A stretch of DNA of 45,321 bases from Diplocarpon mali. Its lineage: Eukaryota; Ascomycota; Leotiomycetes; Helotiales; Drepanopezizaceae. The position numbers and the translations under genes were made by a program. Below are positions 33,830 through 44,398 of this stretch, in pieces. Every line of letters begins with the position of its first letter. Positions within the stretch are counted from its first letter, which is position 1. The notes beneath the pieces are model-generated. The model was given only the letters and a program-made list of their open reading frames with translations. It searched no databases and was not told the DNA's origin. The DNA is taken from contig JAENRP010000347.1 of the NCBI GenBank assembly GCA_024741835.1, positions 1 through 45,321 of the forward strand, in the 5' to 3' direction.

Positions 33830-34650
33830 AGCTAAAGCTTACCTCCCGTCTACGCCCTTGCCTAAAACGACCCTAACCTCCTTTTGCCGCCGCTAGCGCC
33901 GCCCTTATTAGCCGCCGCGCCTAATGCTACCCTTATTACTACAAGCCCCTCTCCTCTTATAAGAGACTCTGCTACTATAGCAGTCCGCTCTACTAATATA
34001 GTAATAGACCTTAAGAGGCTTAGCATAGTTCGGCTAGATTGCTTTAACCTTGCTAGCCAGGACTTAATAAGGTCGCTGCGCTCCTATTAAAAAGTCAGCG
34101 ATTGATTTAATACTAGTTCGGGTTTAATTTATAGCAACTATCGCTTAAACCCCCTTTAGCTAGCTTACTATAGCCTTAGCTATAGAGCAGAGCTCCGCAA
34201 GGCTAGTGCGCTTAAGTTAAGTGCAGCTAATCAGAGCCTTTGCGCTAGCTATTAGCAAAAGGTTGACAAGGATCCAGGCGCGCTAAACCGCCTTCTAATA
34301 AAGCATCTCGCAGTTCCCTACCGAAACTACCTGCGCGTTATTATTATTGCTACTATTGTCCTCCTTTTGCTATTAGGTAGCCTCCTCCTATTACTCCTTA
34401 AGGGCCGCAGATAGCGCTACAAACTCCTTACTAATATAAAAGAGAAGCTATAGATAAGTATTAGCTTAAATAAAACTCTAAAGTCGATTTAAGGTACTTA
34501 TAAGGATATACTCTACCTTTTGCTCTTAGTACTAGTAGCACTTCTTGCTACGCTCCAACTTAAATTCGCACTCGTACGCGATATTACGCATAAGGCACCG
34601 CATATACCAGCAATAATAAACGCAGTAGACTACCGCAAGGGCGCCTGATA
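33830..34650 (+). pseudogene. Extra ORF between pol and 3' LTR of gypsy E, two membrane segments
   Basis: A former reading frame runs from about 33830 through 34648 in a single phase (33884 and 34283 differ by a multiple of three), with only TAG/TAA/TGA of RIP type inside. The N-terminal part is Pro/Ala-rich (PPLAPPLLAAAPNATL near 33887). Two hydrophobic stretches follow: VIIIATIVLLLLLGSLLLLLL at about 34339-34401 and ILYLLLLVLVALLATLQL at about 34511-34560, separated by a basic and polar loop. CpG and codon quality are better than in the flanks. Position after pol and the membrane segments are as in env-like ORFs of some LTR retrotransposons. There is no recognisable family signature, so a captured host gene fragment is also possible. 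Confidence 0.6.
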
Positions 34651-34991
34651 GCAAAGGGATCAGCACTATATATATTAAACGCGATTCGACCCTAGACTAA
34701 GGTAAACTTACTTATAATAGTTAATAGTAGTAGTAGTAATTGTTTCTACTACTATGCATTAGCCTTACGCTATAGTAGTAGAAGTAAGGGACCTATGCGA
34801 TTATATATAGTTATTATACTAAGGAAGGAAGATCCTATAAGGGGAAAAACAAATTTAAGTATATAACGCGACTTGCGCTAAACCAAATATAAAACGGCAC
34901 CGTTTGTATAATAATGCGCTAAGTATATTACCATACGAAAATCATTACAACCTACTAACGCTTATAGGCAAGCGTTCTTAAAGGGGGAAGG
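34650..34991 (+). other. 3' untranslated region and polypurine tract of gypsy E
   Basis: No coding signal. It contains TAGTAGTAGTAGTAATTG near 34728 and ends in AAAGGGGGAAGG (34980-34991), the polypurine tract just before the 3' LTR. Confidence 0.7.
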
Positions 34992-35305
34992 TAGTATAAC
35001 AGCTATACCTCCACTTAGTGCAACTACTTAAGAGTATGGCGTTTTAAGGTTTTACAATCTCAATTCGATATAAGGTTATCTCAAATCGACCCTAAAGGTG
35101 CAAAAGGATATTCTTATATAATATTATAAGAATAGGCAATAGAGCTTCTAGCTGCTATATATATAAGGAAGAAGGGCTCTCCCCTAAGGAGGGCTCTCTA
35201 ACTTCTTCGTTTCTTTTATATTAGACCTATAGAATACGCCTTTTATACTACTTCTTACTACCATACTTGATCTCGCACTTCGGCGGTTCTATGTCGTTAT
35301 ATTAT
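34992..35305 (+). repeat. 3' LTR of gypsy E, 3' end missing
   Basis: It starts TAGTATAACAGC after the polypurine tract. It is co-linear with the 5' LTR up to GTTATATTA, then breaks about 42 bp before the expected end and joins an inverted LTR. Confidence 0.85.
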
Positions 35306-35652
35306 TAAAAGCCGTCCCTAGTAGAGAAGAACTTCTTCATTTAATATAATAGCATAGAATTACCAAAGTGCAAGATCAAGTATAGTAGTAAGAAGTAGTG
35401 CAAAAGGCGTATTCTATAGGTCTAATACGAAAGAAACGAAGAAGTTAGAGAGCCCTCTTAAGGGGAGAGCCCTTCTTCCTTATATATATAGCAGCTAAAA
35501 GCTCTATTACCCATTTATATAATATTATATAAGAATATCCTTTTGCACCTTTAAGGTCGATTCGAAATAACCCTATATCGAATCGAGATTGCGAAACCTT
35601 AAAACGCTATACTCCTAGGTAATTGCACCAGTTGGGGGTGCGGCCATTATAA
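35300..35652 (-). repeat. Inverted LTR of gypsy E, tail to tail with the 3' LTR
   Basis: A complete reverse-complement LTR, starting with the terminal TATTATT and AAAAGCCGTCCC and ending CGGCCATTATAA. It keeps a GC-rich start (GGGGGTGCGGCC) that is mutated in the other two LTRs, so it is less RIP-damaged. It abuts gag sequence of a second E copy. Confidence 0.85.
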
Positions 35653-37564
35653 GCTAGTTCTCCCGCTTTACCCTTTAAGTAAGTTACCTATTAGACTTAT
35701 AGTAAAACTAATTACTATAAGATTAAGTGCTTTTCTATAAGTAAGATTAATGCTTTAAAAGATATAAAGGAAGCTAATCCAACTTTAGACTTAATTAAAA
35801 ATAGGATTAAAATAGAAGAAGATTAGGAAAATAAAAAGGCTTAGGAAAAGACTCTTACTTAGGCCTGCGAAAGTGCGACTTATTAAAGCTAGATCTTAAC
35901 TCTTTAATAAAAGGGAAGCAATTCCTAACCTTTTATATTATTAATATAAATAGACTTAGAGTATTATTATTAGCTTTAATAAATACTAAAGCCCTTAATT
36001 ACTTATTTTTAAATCGTTCCCTTTCTATTTGTTTTTTTAAAAGCAATTAGCTTTAAAACTCTTCCTCTTCTAGCCCTTATTCCTATTTATAGATTTTAAA
36101 ATACTATTTGCGCGCAAGCTACGTACTATATGCGCTTTTATTTAATAATTAATAGAAGGCGTATTTATAATTACCCTTAGGTTATCCTTAACCTTAGCTA
36201 GCGTAATACTATTATTAGAGTTAAATGGATATATTAATTCCGACTTAAACTTAACTTAAAGGAAAACTTATTTATATAGCCTTTATATTATCCCTTATCT
36301 TTTTAATTTATAAAGGAAATCGTTATTCGTCTTCCCCCTTTTAAAGGACTTCGGATCCGACCTAATTATTAAGCTAATATTAATTATAAAGAATAAGAAA
36401 TAGCTATAGATAAAGCTTAATAGATTAATAGGAGATAGTCTTATATTACTTTAATAGTTCTAGCTAAGCGTAAGATCCCTATTGCTATTATTAAGCCTAT
36501 GCTCTTGCTTATAATTAAGCTAGATCTAGAAAAATATTCTAATATAAATCGCTTACATTCTAACCCTATTTATAAATATCTAATAGCTGCGGTTCTTATT
36601 TGCGAAATTAGTGCTAATGCCTTTTATTATAATATAAAGTGTAAAAAGATAGAGTTCTTTTAAACTAGTATTTATAAAGTAGATAGGATTCTTTAGGAAA
36701 GATATAAGCTTAAGAATCCTAATATTAAAAAGCTAATTAACAATCGACTTTTAAAATAGTACTAATCTTTAAGATAAGCTTTCTTAAAAAGGGATATAGA
36801 TACCCTCTTTTCCTATTAGTACTACAATTATAAGATATAGCTAAAAGGGCCCCTTCTTAACGCTTATTTGCCCCTTTACTATCAATTTACTAAAGAGCTT
36901 AAGGTTATAAAGGAGTACTTACTTAAGAATTTAAACAAAGGCTTTATCGAAATAAGTACTAGCCCCTTTGCTTTACTAGTACTATTTGTAAAAAAGGCCA
37001 ACGGTAGCCCTTGATTCTATATAGACTATTAGAAGTTAAATGCATTAACTTAAAAGGACGCTTACCCGATTCTAAGGATAGATAAGCTCTTAAGGCGAGA
37101 ATTTAAAGCTAAGATTTTTATAAAATTAGATATTTAAGCCGCTTTCAATCGAATATAAATAGACCTTAAATTAAAGGAATATACTACCTTTCGAATAAGG
37201 TATAAATCCTATAAATGTAAGGTTCTTCTATTTAGCCTTTATAATAGACTTAGTACTTATTAGTAGTATATAAATAATATTCTTTTAAATTACTTTAATG
37301 ATTTTTATATAACTTATTTGAATAATATTTTAATTTGCTTTAAGAATATTAAAGAGCACTAGAATCATATTAAAAAGGTATTAAAACGACTCTTAAAGGC
37401 TGGCCTTTAAGTAGATATTAAGAAGTATGAGTTTAGTATTACTTAAATTAGATACTTTAACTATATTCTAATAATAATTAAGATTAAACTGGACTTTGAA
37501 AGTATCGATCTATTACACAATTAAAAGTACTTGAAAACTATTATTAAAGTGAAGTCCTACCTAA
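35653..37564 (+). pseudogene. Second gypsy E copy (E2), zinc knuckle to RT only
   Basis: It is co-linear with gypsy E 29503 to about 31410: knuckle region, protease (TKALNYLFLN), and RT with YFNDFYITYLNNILI near 37290 where E has YLDD. It breaks off within GTCCTACCTA, the RT to RNase H connector, where the inverted F relative starts. Differences from E are mostly transitions on both strands, as independent RIP of two copies would give. Confidence 0.88.
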
Positions 37565-37810
37565 TGTGGAGACCTAGGTATGGATGAATCATATAATAAA
37601 GGTCATATAATAGGGCAGGGCTTATGGGAGGATAAAAGGGACCTCTTCTATATATAAAAATAGCGCGCAGCGCCATAGTACTAAATACACCCTATACTTA
37701 AGACTTATTCCTAATACCTTATTTAAGAGAGCCCGCTTGTAGTGCTTCCTCCTTTTGTTTTTAGGTCTTCCCTTAGGCCTATTCTTATATTATCTCCCCT
37801 TTATTTTATA
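37565..37810 (-). repeat. LTR of an F relative (F'), inverted
   Basis: On the minus strand it starts TATAAAATAAAGGGGAG and ends CCTAGGTCTCCACA, homologous to both ends of the F LTR but about 70 bp shorter. Its unmutated CCACA end shows that the F LTR originally ended in CA. It contains GCGCGCAGCGCC, absent from F. Confidence 0.8.
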
Positions 37811-38720
37811 TGAATGACTTACGCAAGGATTGATTTCTTAAGATTTCCGTCCTTATATAACCTTATTAATTTCTTAATTCGCAGATAAGAGACTAGCCTT
37901 TTGAAAAACCTCTTTAAAACACTTATAGCATTTTGATTAACTTTAAAAACCTTATCCTTAATCGCTTAGTTACTTAGAACTATCGATTTTCGTTTAGCAA
38001 TTATTAATAACTTTAGAATTTCCCTTTTCGGTTCTACTTTGAAAAACCCCTATTTTTTCTCTTTAACTCTAAGATTCTCGGAATTTTCGGCTTTCTAATA
38101 TAAAAAGTTTAATAAGCCTTATAATAGCAACCTTAAATAGCAGTAGTTTTAAGTATTCGAATAATACTAAGCGCAAGCTTTAGCTAAAAGTGCATCCTCA
38201 GTTTCCTTAAAAATCCGAATTTAATAATTCAACTGCCTTAGTTTAATAGAACTTTAAAATTTACTTTAGAATTATCTTTAAAGACCCCTTTATTTTAAAA
38301 ATTAATAAGAATTAGCCTAAAGGCTAAGAAGAATCTTATATATAAATCTTATTTTAGAAATTAGTCCTTAATTAGGTAAACCTTATCTTATTGCAATTAA
38401 TTGCAACGCTTCTATTAGCTATTTAATATCTATTTAAAATCTCTTAATAAACGTAGATTAAACTTTTAGTAAAATCCGGAATTCTACTCTTAGGCCTAGC
38501 CTATAAGTAAGAGGATAAAAAGACGTCTTTAAACAACTTAAGACTATTACCTACTTTTTTAATATTAATACTTGAAAATATAAAAATAATAACAATTTTA
38601 AACTTTTTATTAACCCTTTCTTTAAATCTTTTTAAACTCGTCTTAATTACTTTAAGATTAACTTAAATTCTAAATGTTCTTTAAGCCCTTTTGAATTTCG
38701 AAGTATTCCTTTTAGCAACC
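37811..38720 (-). mobile_element. F' internal region, non-coding, inverted
   Basis: Read on the minus strand it resembles F internal 1: the GCGAATTAAGA near 37885 and the stretch around the palindrome at 38484 (F 7598) align. The 77-bp minisatellite is not recognisable here. No second F' LTR was found; the left-strand end is lost near the gypsy gag fragment. Confidence 0.65.
38484..38510. repeat. 27-bp palindromic element, copy 17 (F')
   Basis: Outer arms CTACT / AGTAA, inner arms AGGCC / AGCCT, bulges CTT and ATA, preceded by GGAATT. It is the positional equivalent of the F copy at 7598. Confidence 0.8.
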
Positions 38721-39540
38721 AATCTTATAATATTAAAGCTTCCCCTTCTAATATTAAAGCTTCCCCTTTGCTTCTTATAGATTCTATTAACTTAAACGGT
38801 TAATATAAAATAATAATAGCTACATTTAAAGCTATTACTAATCACTTTTTCCTTCTTAATTCTCTTAGCGCTTCTTACTTTATAAAAGCTAATATCACTA
38901 ATTTCCTTAAGCAATATAAGGAAACTTATTACGATTTTAATATTATATAAGAGGATATGATTTCTTAGCTCCCTTGCTACTATAACTATATAAGTAAAGA
39001 TATTATCAAATCCCTCTTTAAATGGAAAACTTATAATTTATAAGAGCTCCTTATTAAGGCTTTTAAATCTGAATTCTAAGAATTTGATAGATAGTAAATT
39101 CGCAATACCTTGACTTTCTTAAAGGAATTTATTCTAATTACTTATACTCTTAAGGAACTTAAGAACTATTATCGGACCTTTACTTGCGTATTAAATACCT
39201 TAATCGGCTAGAAGATACTTAGTAAAGTCGAAAGAGGTCGCCTTTTCTTATTTGAATTACCTATTAGCCTTAGAAATAAGATCATTAAGCATTTTAAGAT
39301 TAATAAGCAAGATCTTATAATATTCGCCTTATTTAATGAATTCTTAGCCTTTGCTTTAAAATCAGATCTTAATAAGAGAACTATTAATAATATAGAATAG
39401 GAAAAAGCCTTTACTCCCTCTTATACTAAAGACCTTAAGAGCCTAGTCTAAGAACACTTAAAGGCTTTGGAAGTTATAGAGGAGGTAAAGAAGAACCTAG
39501 TAGTTATACCTTTCACTCGCAGGCCTAATTTAAGAGTAAG
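38720..39540 (+). pseudogene. Gypsy-type Gag fragment
   Basis: Ignoring RIP stops, one frame reads as a fungal Ty3/gypsy Gag: ITNFLKQYKETYYDFNII near 38900, then LTFLKEFILITYTLKELKNY, SKVERGRLFLFELPISLRNK (about 39223-39282) and KAFTPSYTKDLKSL. No pol follows. It has a short direct repeat, TAATATTAAAGCTTCCCCTT twice near 38730-38770. It differs from the gags of A and E, so it is a third gypsy family. The left border with F' is approximate. Confidence 0.65.
39513..39539. repeat. 27-bp palindromic element, copy 18 (gypsy gag fragment)
   Basis: Outer arms TCACT / AGTAA, left inner arm AGGCC, right arm decayed (AATTT), bulges CGC and AAG. It lies at the 3' edge of the gag fragment. Confidence 0.65.
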
Positions 39541-40380
39541 ATTATAGGTTCTATACCGGTAATCGATATTTATATAAATATAGTTAAGTACTTATTATTA
39601 AAAAGAATCTATTATAATATCTATCTATCTCTATATAACTAAGATAGTACCTTTATACTTATGAATATCCTCCTTCCTATAGTCCCTCCTAGCCGCATAT
39701 AGATATCCTTCCGAAGTCCTTCGGCTAAATAGCCGTTCGAAATATATACGAAACCCTTTATATCGCCTATGGTACAGCTATATAGGATGACCCTAGGAAT
39801 AAGGGCAGCTTGCCTCTTATATAGGAATCTATGTACTAATACTAATAGTACTCTCTTTTAAAAAGACCTTTTCAACTTGCATAAGGAAGTACGTAGAATA
39901 GGTATATAAAGGAGGCAGATTAGTAGCAAATAATCAAATAGTAATAAAGAATAAAATAGCAAAGACAAATAGCTTAATAGTAAAGGCAGGTATAATAGGT
40001 AATAAGGATAGTATATAGGAAGTAGAATAGCAAAGATAAAGGCAAATAGTAAAGAGGGAAAGGAAAGGTATCTAAGTAATAGAAGCAATCTAAAGTCTTT
40101 ATTTAAGCCTTATAGTAGTGCGATTATAGTCCAATTGCGTTTTAGTAGGTTTGAGACTCTTTATTAAAGAGTCATCCGAAGTTATAATCCACTATAGCTA
40201 TAAATTATAATAATTTATAAAAGGGAAAAGAGGGGCCTTTAAGAAAGTATATATATCGAGCTTCCTTCCTCCTTTAATCTTTCAACTCCAACTCCTACTT
40301 CTTATAAGTAGGTCGATTCCCCCTTTTACTTTTAAGTTAATTAACCCTATAGTAGATCTTATCTCATATTATCTTATTAA
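39541..40380. other. AT-rich spacer, possible LTR and leader remains
   Basis: There is no conserved domain. 39880-40085 is a purine-rich run built on GCAAAGATAAAGGCAAATAG. A perfect hairpin, GACTCTTTA / TAAAGAGTC, lies at 40155-40173. TATAAAAGGGAAAAG near 40216 followed by a pyrimidine-rich stretch looks like a promoter and leader ahead of the frame at 40380. The open frame on the minus strand at 39858-40088 is low-complexity Leu/Tyr and not a gene. Confidence 0.5.
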
Positions 40381-41400
40381 TACTATTATAATTATTAATA
40401 AGTACTTTGATTATTGGCCGACCCCTTTTAATATATATCTTGCTAACTTGGATAGTACTTAAATGCAATCCCGAGGACCTGCCTAAGGCTTTTTAAGTGC
40501 TATGCGTATATTATACGCATATAATATTAAAAAAGAAGGCTAGTAAGAATAATACTAGCTATATATGCGCATTTAATACTCTTACTTTTAAGAAATATAA
40601 CTACTATATTGCGCAGTAAGCAAAGTATATCTTAATAAGTGCCCTTTAATATCCTTTTACTCTAATGACCTTTGATAGATATCCGTTTTAAATACCTATT
40701 TAAGCTTAAGATAAGTATATCGTCCTTTAGGATGCTTAAGTTAGTAGCAATATTAATGCGATCTAAAAGGCGGCTTAAATCCTATTTAAAGAGACTTAGA
40801 TATAAATCTCTATAGTCCTAAAGACTTAAGATGCCCTTGAGCTAGCCTAATTAAATAAAGCTTATACCCTTTGCTATAGTATCGACCTTGCGAATACTTA
40901 ATAAGCTATAAGTGCCTTTGAATCTATTTAATATTAATAACTAACTATTCGTAGGATCTATTGCGCGCTATCTAAGGTGGTAATGCTGCCCTTAAGCGTC
41001 TTAAGACTTAAGGCGCTAAGGTGCTTAGCTCCCTCTAATATATAAAAGGGCTATCTAGCTTGGCTAAGGGCCGCTCTTAGGCTCCTTTTAATAATATCTG
41101 CTGCTAAAAAGGCAAAGGCAGATAGGTGCTTTCCAAAGGCTCTTTAAAGGGTAAGGATCTGGATCTTAATAATCTAAATAAACCTAATCTAATAGAGATC
41201 GCGGCTGCCTTCGCTTAAGTATAAGCTTAAGAGGAATAGGCCAACTTAGTTGCTATTTTAAGTAGTAAGGCCTCTAGGACTTAGACAGCTAAGAAACTAC
41301 GCCTTAGAAATCCTAATGCTTGGGATAGGTGCTTATTAAGGGTAGAATCGTTAGTAGATCGTTATTTTTAATAATATAATAATCGCTACTTTGCTATAAT
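40380..41400 (+). pseudogene. Unassigned Gag-like frame
   Basis: A coherent former protein is visible when TAG/TAA are read as Gln: LMTFDRYPF, KYIVLQDAQVSSNINAI and IQKAAQILFKETQIQ near 40660-40800, then LIEIAAAFA and RKASRTQTAKK-like basic segments and NPNAWDRC near 41190-41330 after a shift of frame around 41160. The Gln- and Ala-rich helical character suits a Gag or an ORF1 protein, but no zinc knuckle or RT follows, so the family is unknown. A 240-bp AT-rich stretch with nothing recognisable separates it from the copia fragment. Confidence 0.45.
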
Positions 41401-41639
41401 CTCCTTCTTAAGTACTACTTAAGTGATAAAAAAAATGCAAGTACTTGCAAGTAAGTAAGAAAAAGATAAAAGAAGGTAGTAATAATAAGTATAGGAATAT
41501 ATCTTATAGTAAAATAAAAAAAATTGCTAATAGCTTGCAATTAAAAATATTTTATATTATTAATCTAAGACCTTTTTAAGTCTAGTTATACTTTAATAGG
41601 CCTTTATACTTATCCCTCCTTTCTAATAGTTATTGAATT

Positions 41640-41985
41640 GGTATCTATTAGCTACTAAAGGGCCTGATTTAGATTGGCTTTTATTATAGTATCAGCAGGG
41701 TTACTAGCGCTATTAATCTAACGTATCTCTATAAGCTCCCTATTCTTGTACGATTGTCGAATAGCTATTATATCGATCATTAATCGCTTCTCCTTTATAG
41801 TACCTAATTTGACGATATACTTATATAAGGAAAGGGAATCTATATATATAATAGTAGGGAGGCGGGGTAAACTTAGCTTAGCTATTACTATATTGATTAT
41901 TATAGCTATAGAAACTAGCATATCAATACCCGCTACTATAGCGTATAGTTCGAAGGCTAGTACTACTCTCGTCACTCTCTTATAC
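41640..41985 (-). pseudogene. Copia-type RNase H fragment
   Basis: On the minus strand it reads YKRVTRVVLAFELYAIVAG, YIDSLSLYKYIVKLGTIKEK, RLMIDIIAIRQSYKNRELIE and NPADTIIK, the end of the RNase H domain of a widespread fungal retroelement polyprotein. It keeps the second and third acidic positions (E in FELY, D in YIDS). The N-terminal part has been cut off by the LINE poly(A) at its upstream end. It is part of neither copia C, D nor G. Confidence 0.8.
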
Positions 41986-44201
41986 TTTTTTTTTTTTTTT
42001 TTTTTCCTTTTAATGTACTTTATTAGTTCTAAACTATATAGCATAGCTAGTCTACTAGTGTGTCTAATTGTATATATATAGTATCCTTTCTACTATAACT
42101 GCCAATATTCATTTAGGAATAGGCTCCTTAGCGAAAAATTCGCTTAAAAGAAAATAAAATAAAAATAAACTATAATACTTAAATAAAAGAAAGGTTTTTA
42201 AAAGAGATTAATAGGTAGTTTAAACCATATATTAGGATTCTTCGTTAGAATAGTATTGCGAATCAGGAGCTATAATAGCCCTTGTTTCTCTATTTAAGTG
42301 CTACTAACGCGTACAAATCTTAATTTCTTTTAAGAATACTAAGAAGTATTTAATTCCAGTTTTTATTTTAAATAGTAAGGGTAAAGATAGCTCTTTAAAT
42401 CCCTTATATTCTTCTTTTATTTTCTATATAAAAGTATATCTTTAATTATAGTACTCTTTATAAGAAAGAATTAAATGGATTAGAGTTTCTCTATTACTAT
42501 AAATACAATAGGGGTTTTAAGTTATACCTATTCTTTTTAAGTAAGACTTAATATACTTATAGCTTAGTTTAAATTAAAAGAAGGCGCTAGCAGTTTCTCT
42601 TAAAGTACCTATAGGTAAAGAGATCTGTTTTAAAATTCTATAAGAATATTGGGTTTTATAACTTTTTAAAGAAGTAGAATTAAAGTTATTCTAAATAAAT
42701 AGAGATATTTCCTACTTTTTGATTTCACTTATTTTTACCTTTAAAAAGGCAAAAGAAGTATAATTAAAAGAAGGAGTAGTTTTTATAGCTTATTTAGCTA
42801 GTTTATCTACTTCTTTATTTCCAATTATATTAGTATGCCTTAGTACCTACTTAATTGTAATACTAGCTCCTTTACTAATTAAAGTCTTAAAAGCAGTAAT
42901 TGTAGTAATTTAGTGGTTTTATCCTAGGCTATCTAAGGGAATTTTTAATCTTTAAATAGCCGCTTACTTATCTGAAAAAATTATAAAATATCCTCTTCTT
43001 TTACTATTAAGCTTGCTTTTAAGATTGCCTTAGCTATAGCTTTAAGCTTACTATTATAGACCAATTTTGAATTTCCAATATTTACTCTATTAAAGTATTC
43101 TAGTAATTTTAGAATAAATAGGTCTTTATATAAATATAGAGCGTAGCTATAACTAACTCTATTCCCTCCGGCTATTTAAAAGCCGTTAGTATAAATTAAT
43201 AAATTATTGATACTATAGATATTTTATAAATACTATAGGTATTATACTGCTTCTTCTTTTTTTAGTAGTTTAAATATTTTAATATTATAAAGTACTTCCT
43301 TTTCCTATAGGGCAAAATAAAAGTGCTTTATTATCTCTAATAAATCTAAATCAATTAAGAAGTATATTAATTTAACTAAGCTCTTAATTTAAAAAGAGGA
43401 TTTTATATAAAAGTTTTCATTTGCGATAATTTCCTTTTCCTCTTCTTTAATTATTTGAATTATTTTTTAAACTTCTACCCTAATAGGGTATTTTAAGCTT
43501 AATTTCAAGGAATAGAGTGCGTAGCGTCTAATACTATAGTTTAGCCTTATCTATAATAGTAATAGGGCCGATTCTAGTTCTATTAGGATAAAAGGGGCTA
43601 TTTTAAAAACCTTTAATATTTTTCTATAAGCTAGATTTTATATAGCTTATAGTAGTTTTAGAATCGCCTTATTTTTATATATTAAGGTTTCCATTAGAGT
43701 ATAAAACCATAGTCTATAATACTTATAATATAGGCTAGGTATAATTGATGTATCGCAAATAGAAAGAGACCTTTTATAATAGAAGCTAGTCTATTTATAC
43801 AATATAACATTTGCTCTCCTTAAGAAGTCCTAATTGCTTTATATTCTTTAAATTATAGATTTGAGTCGAAATAAATCCCTAACTATTAATTAACTTTTTT
43901 AAAGCTAATATAGTATTATCTAAAAGTCTAATCAATAGGGGATTTCTATAGAAAAAATAAATTAATTGTATTTTTTCAATATCAAAGCTAATTAAATATT
44001 ATTCCCTTAGATTAATTAAATTTTTTACCTCTCTTTTAAGAATTTTAATATTACTCTTAAAACTTGAAGAAGAGGCTATAAGACTTAAATCATCTATATA
44101 GGACTATGGTTTAATATTTTAAGATTTAAATAGGTCTTAAATATAAATTAAGAATAAAATTAGTAAAATAGGACTTCCTTAAGGAATACCTATTTTAATA
44201 G
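41986..44201 (-). mobile_element. Tad-like LINE, 5' truncated, with poly(A) tail
   Basis: The 3' end on the minus strand is the run of about 19 A at 41986-42004. Upstream are a 3' UTR (42005 to about 42780), an RNase H domain at about 42790-43090 (VYNSKLKAIAKAILKASLI, then FSDKQAAIQRL-type and RHTNIIGNKEVDKLAKQ, with two frames needed) and RT at about 43900-44200. RT shows GIPQGSPILLILFLIYI (44135-44195) and SYIDDLSLIASSSSF (44060-44105), with YIDD intact. Everything 5' of the RT palm is missing. LINEs insert by target-primed reverse transcription, which explains the tail and the truncation. Confidence 0.85.
42790..44201 (-). pseudogene. LINE ORF2 remains: RT palm and RNase H
   Basis: This is the coding part of the LINE. 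The RT boxes GxPQGSP and YIDD are followed by the thumb (FDIEKIQLIYFF near 43975) and about 800 bp of decayed connector. The RNase H has N-x-E/K-L-x-A-I near 43060 and the terminal HTN..GN..VD.LAK. The endonuclease and the ORF1 protein expected of a full Tad1 element are absent. Stops and small frame changes make it inactive. Confidence 0.8.
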
Positions 44202-44398
44202 TATGGTGCGGTCGGCTGGAGGGCCTTCATTAGGTCGCTTAGGAGGCTCGCAGAAGTAGGAGAAGATAATTGATTATATTATTCTCTAATGTATATATGG
44301 TAAGGAGACTTCGGAAAGAAAAGGGAGAGTTTATAATTAAGCAGAGTCATATAAAGGGTCTTTAGAATAAGTAGAGACTCTGCCTATTTTGCATAATA
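44202..44398 (-). repeat. Solo LTR of the copia C family (197 bp)
   Basis: It starts TATGGTGCGGTCGGC and ends TTGCATAATA, aligned with the 26544-26741 LTR along its length. No copia internal sequence follows. The flanks AATAG and TACCC do not match, so the LTR is either a recombinant between two insertions or its site was altered. It borders the LINE truncation point. Confidence 0.85.

Larger units (their letters stand above)
27751..35305 (+). mobile_element. Gypsy E: full-length Ty3/gypsy chromovirus with extra 3' ORF
   Basis: 5' LTR 27751-28109, gag, zinc knuckle, protease, RT, RNase H, integrase, chromodomain, a downstream ORF with membrane segments, polypurine tract, and 3' LTR 34992-35305. 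It is about 7.5 kb. The left flank is an inverted E copy and the right flank an inverted E LTR, so no target duplication can be found. Damage is almost only RIP stops. Confidence 0.88.

Noticed and set aside
39858..40088. Leu/Tyr-rich minus-strand open frame of 76 codons as a small membrane protein
   Set aside because: It is the complement of a purine-rich low-complexity run, so its hydrophobicity follows from composition.
41746..42081. Plus-strand open frame of 111 codons
   Set aside because: The opposite strand encodes a recognisable RNase H; the poly-Phe run is just the LINE poly(A) tail read backwards.
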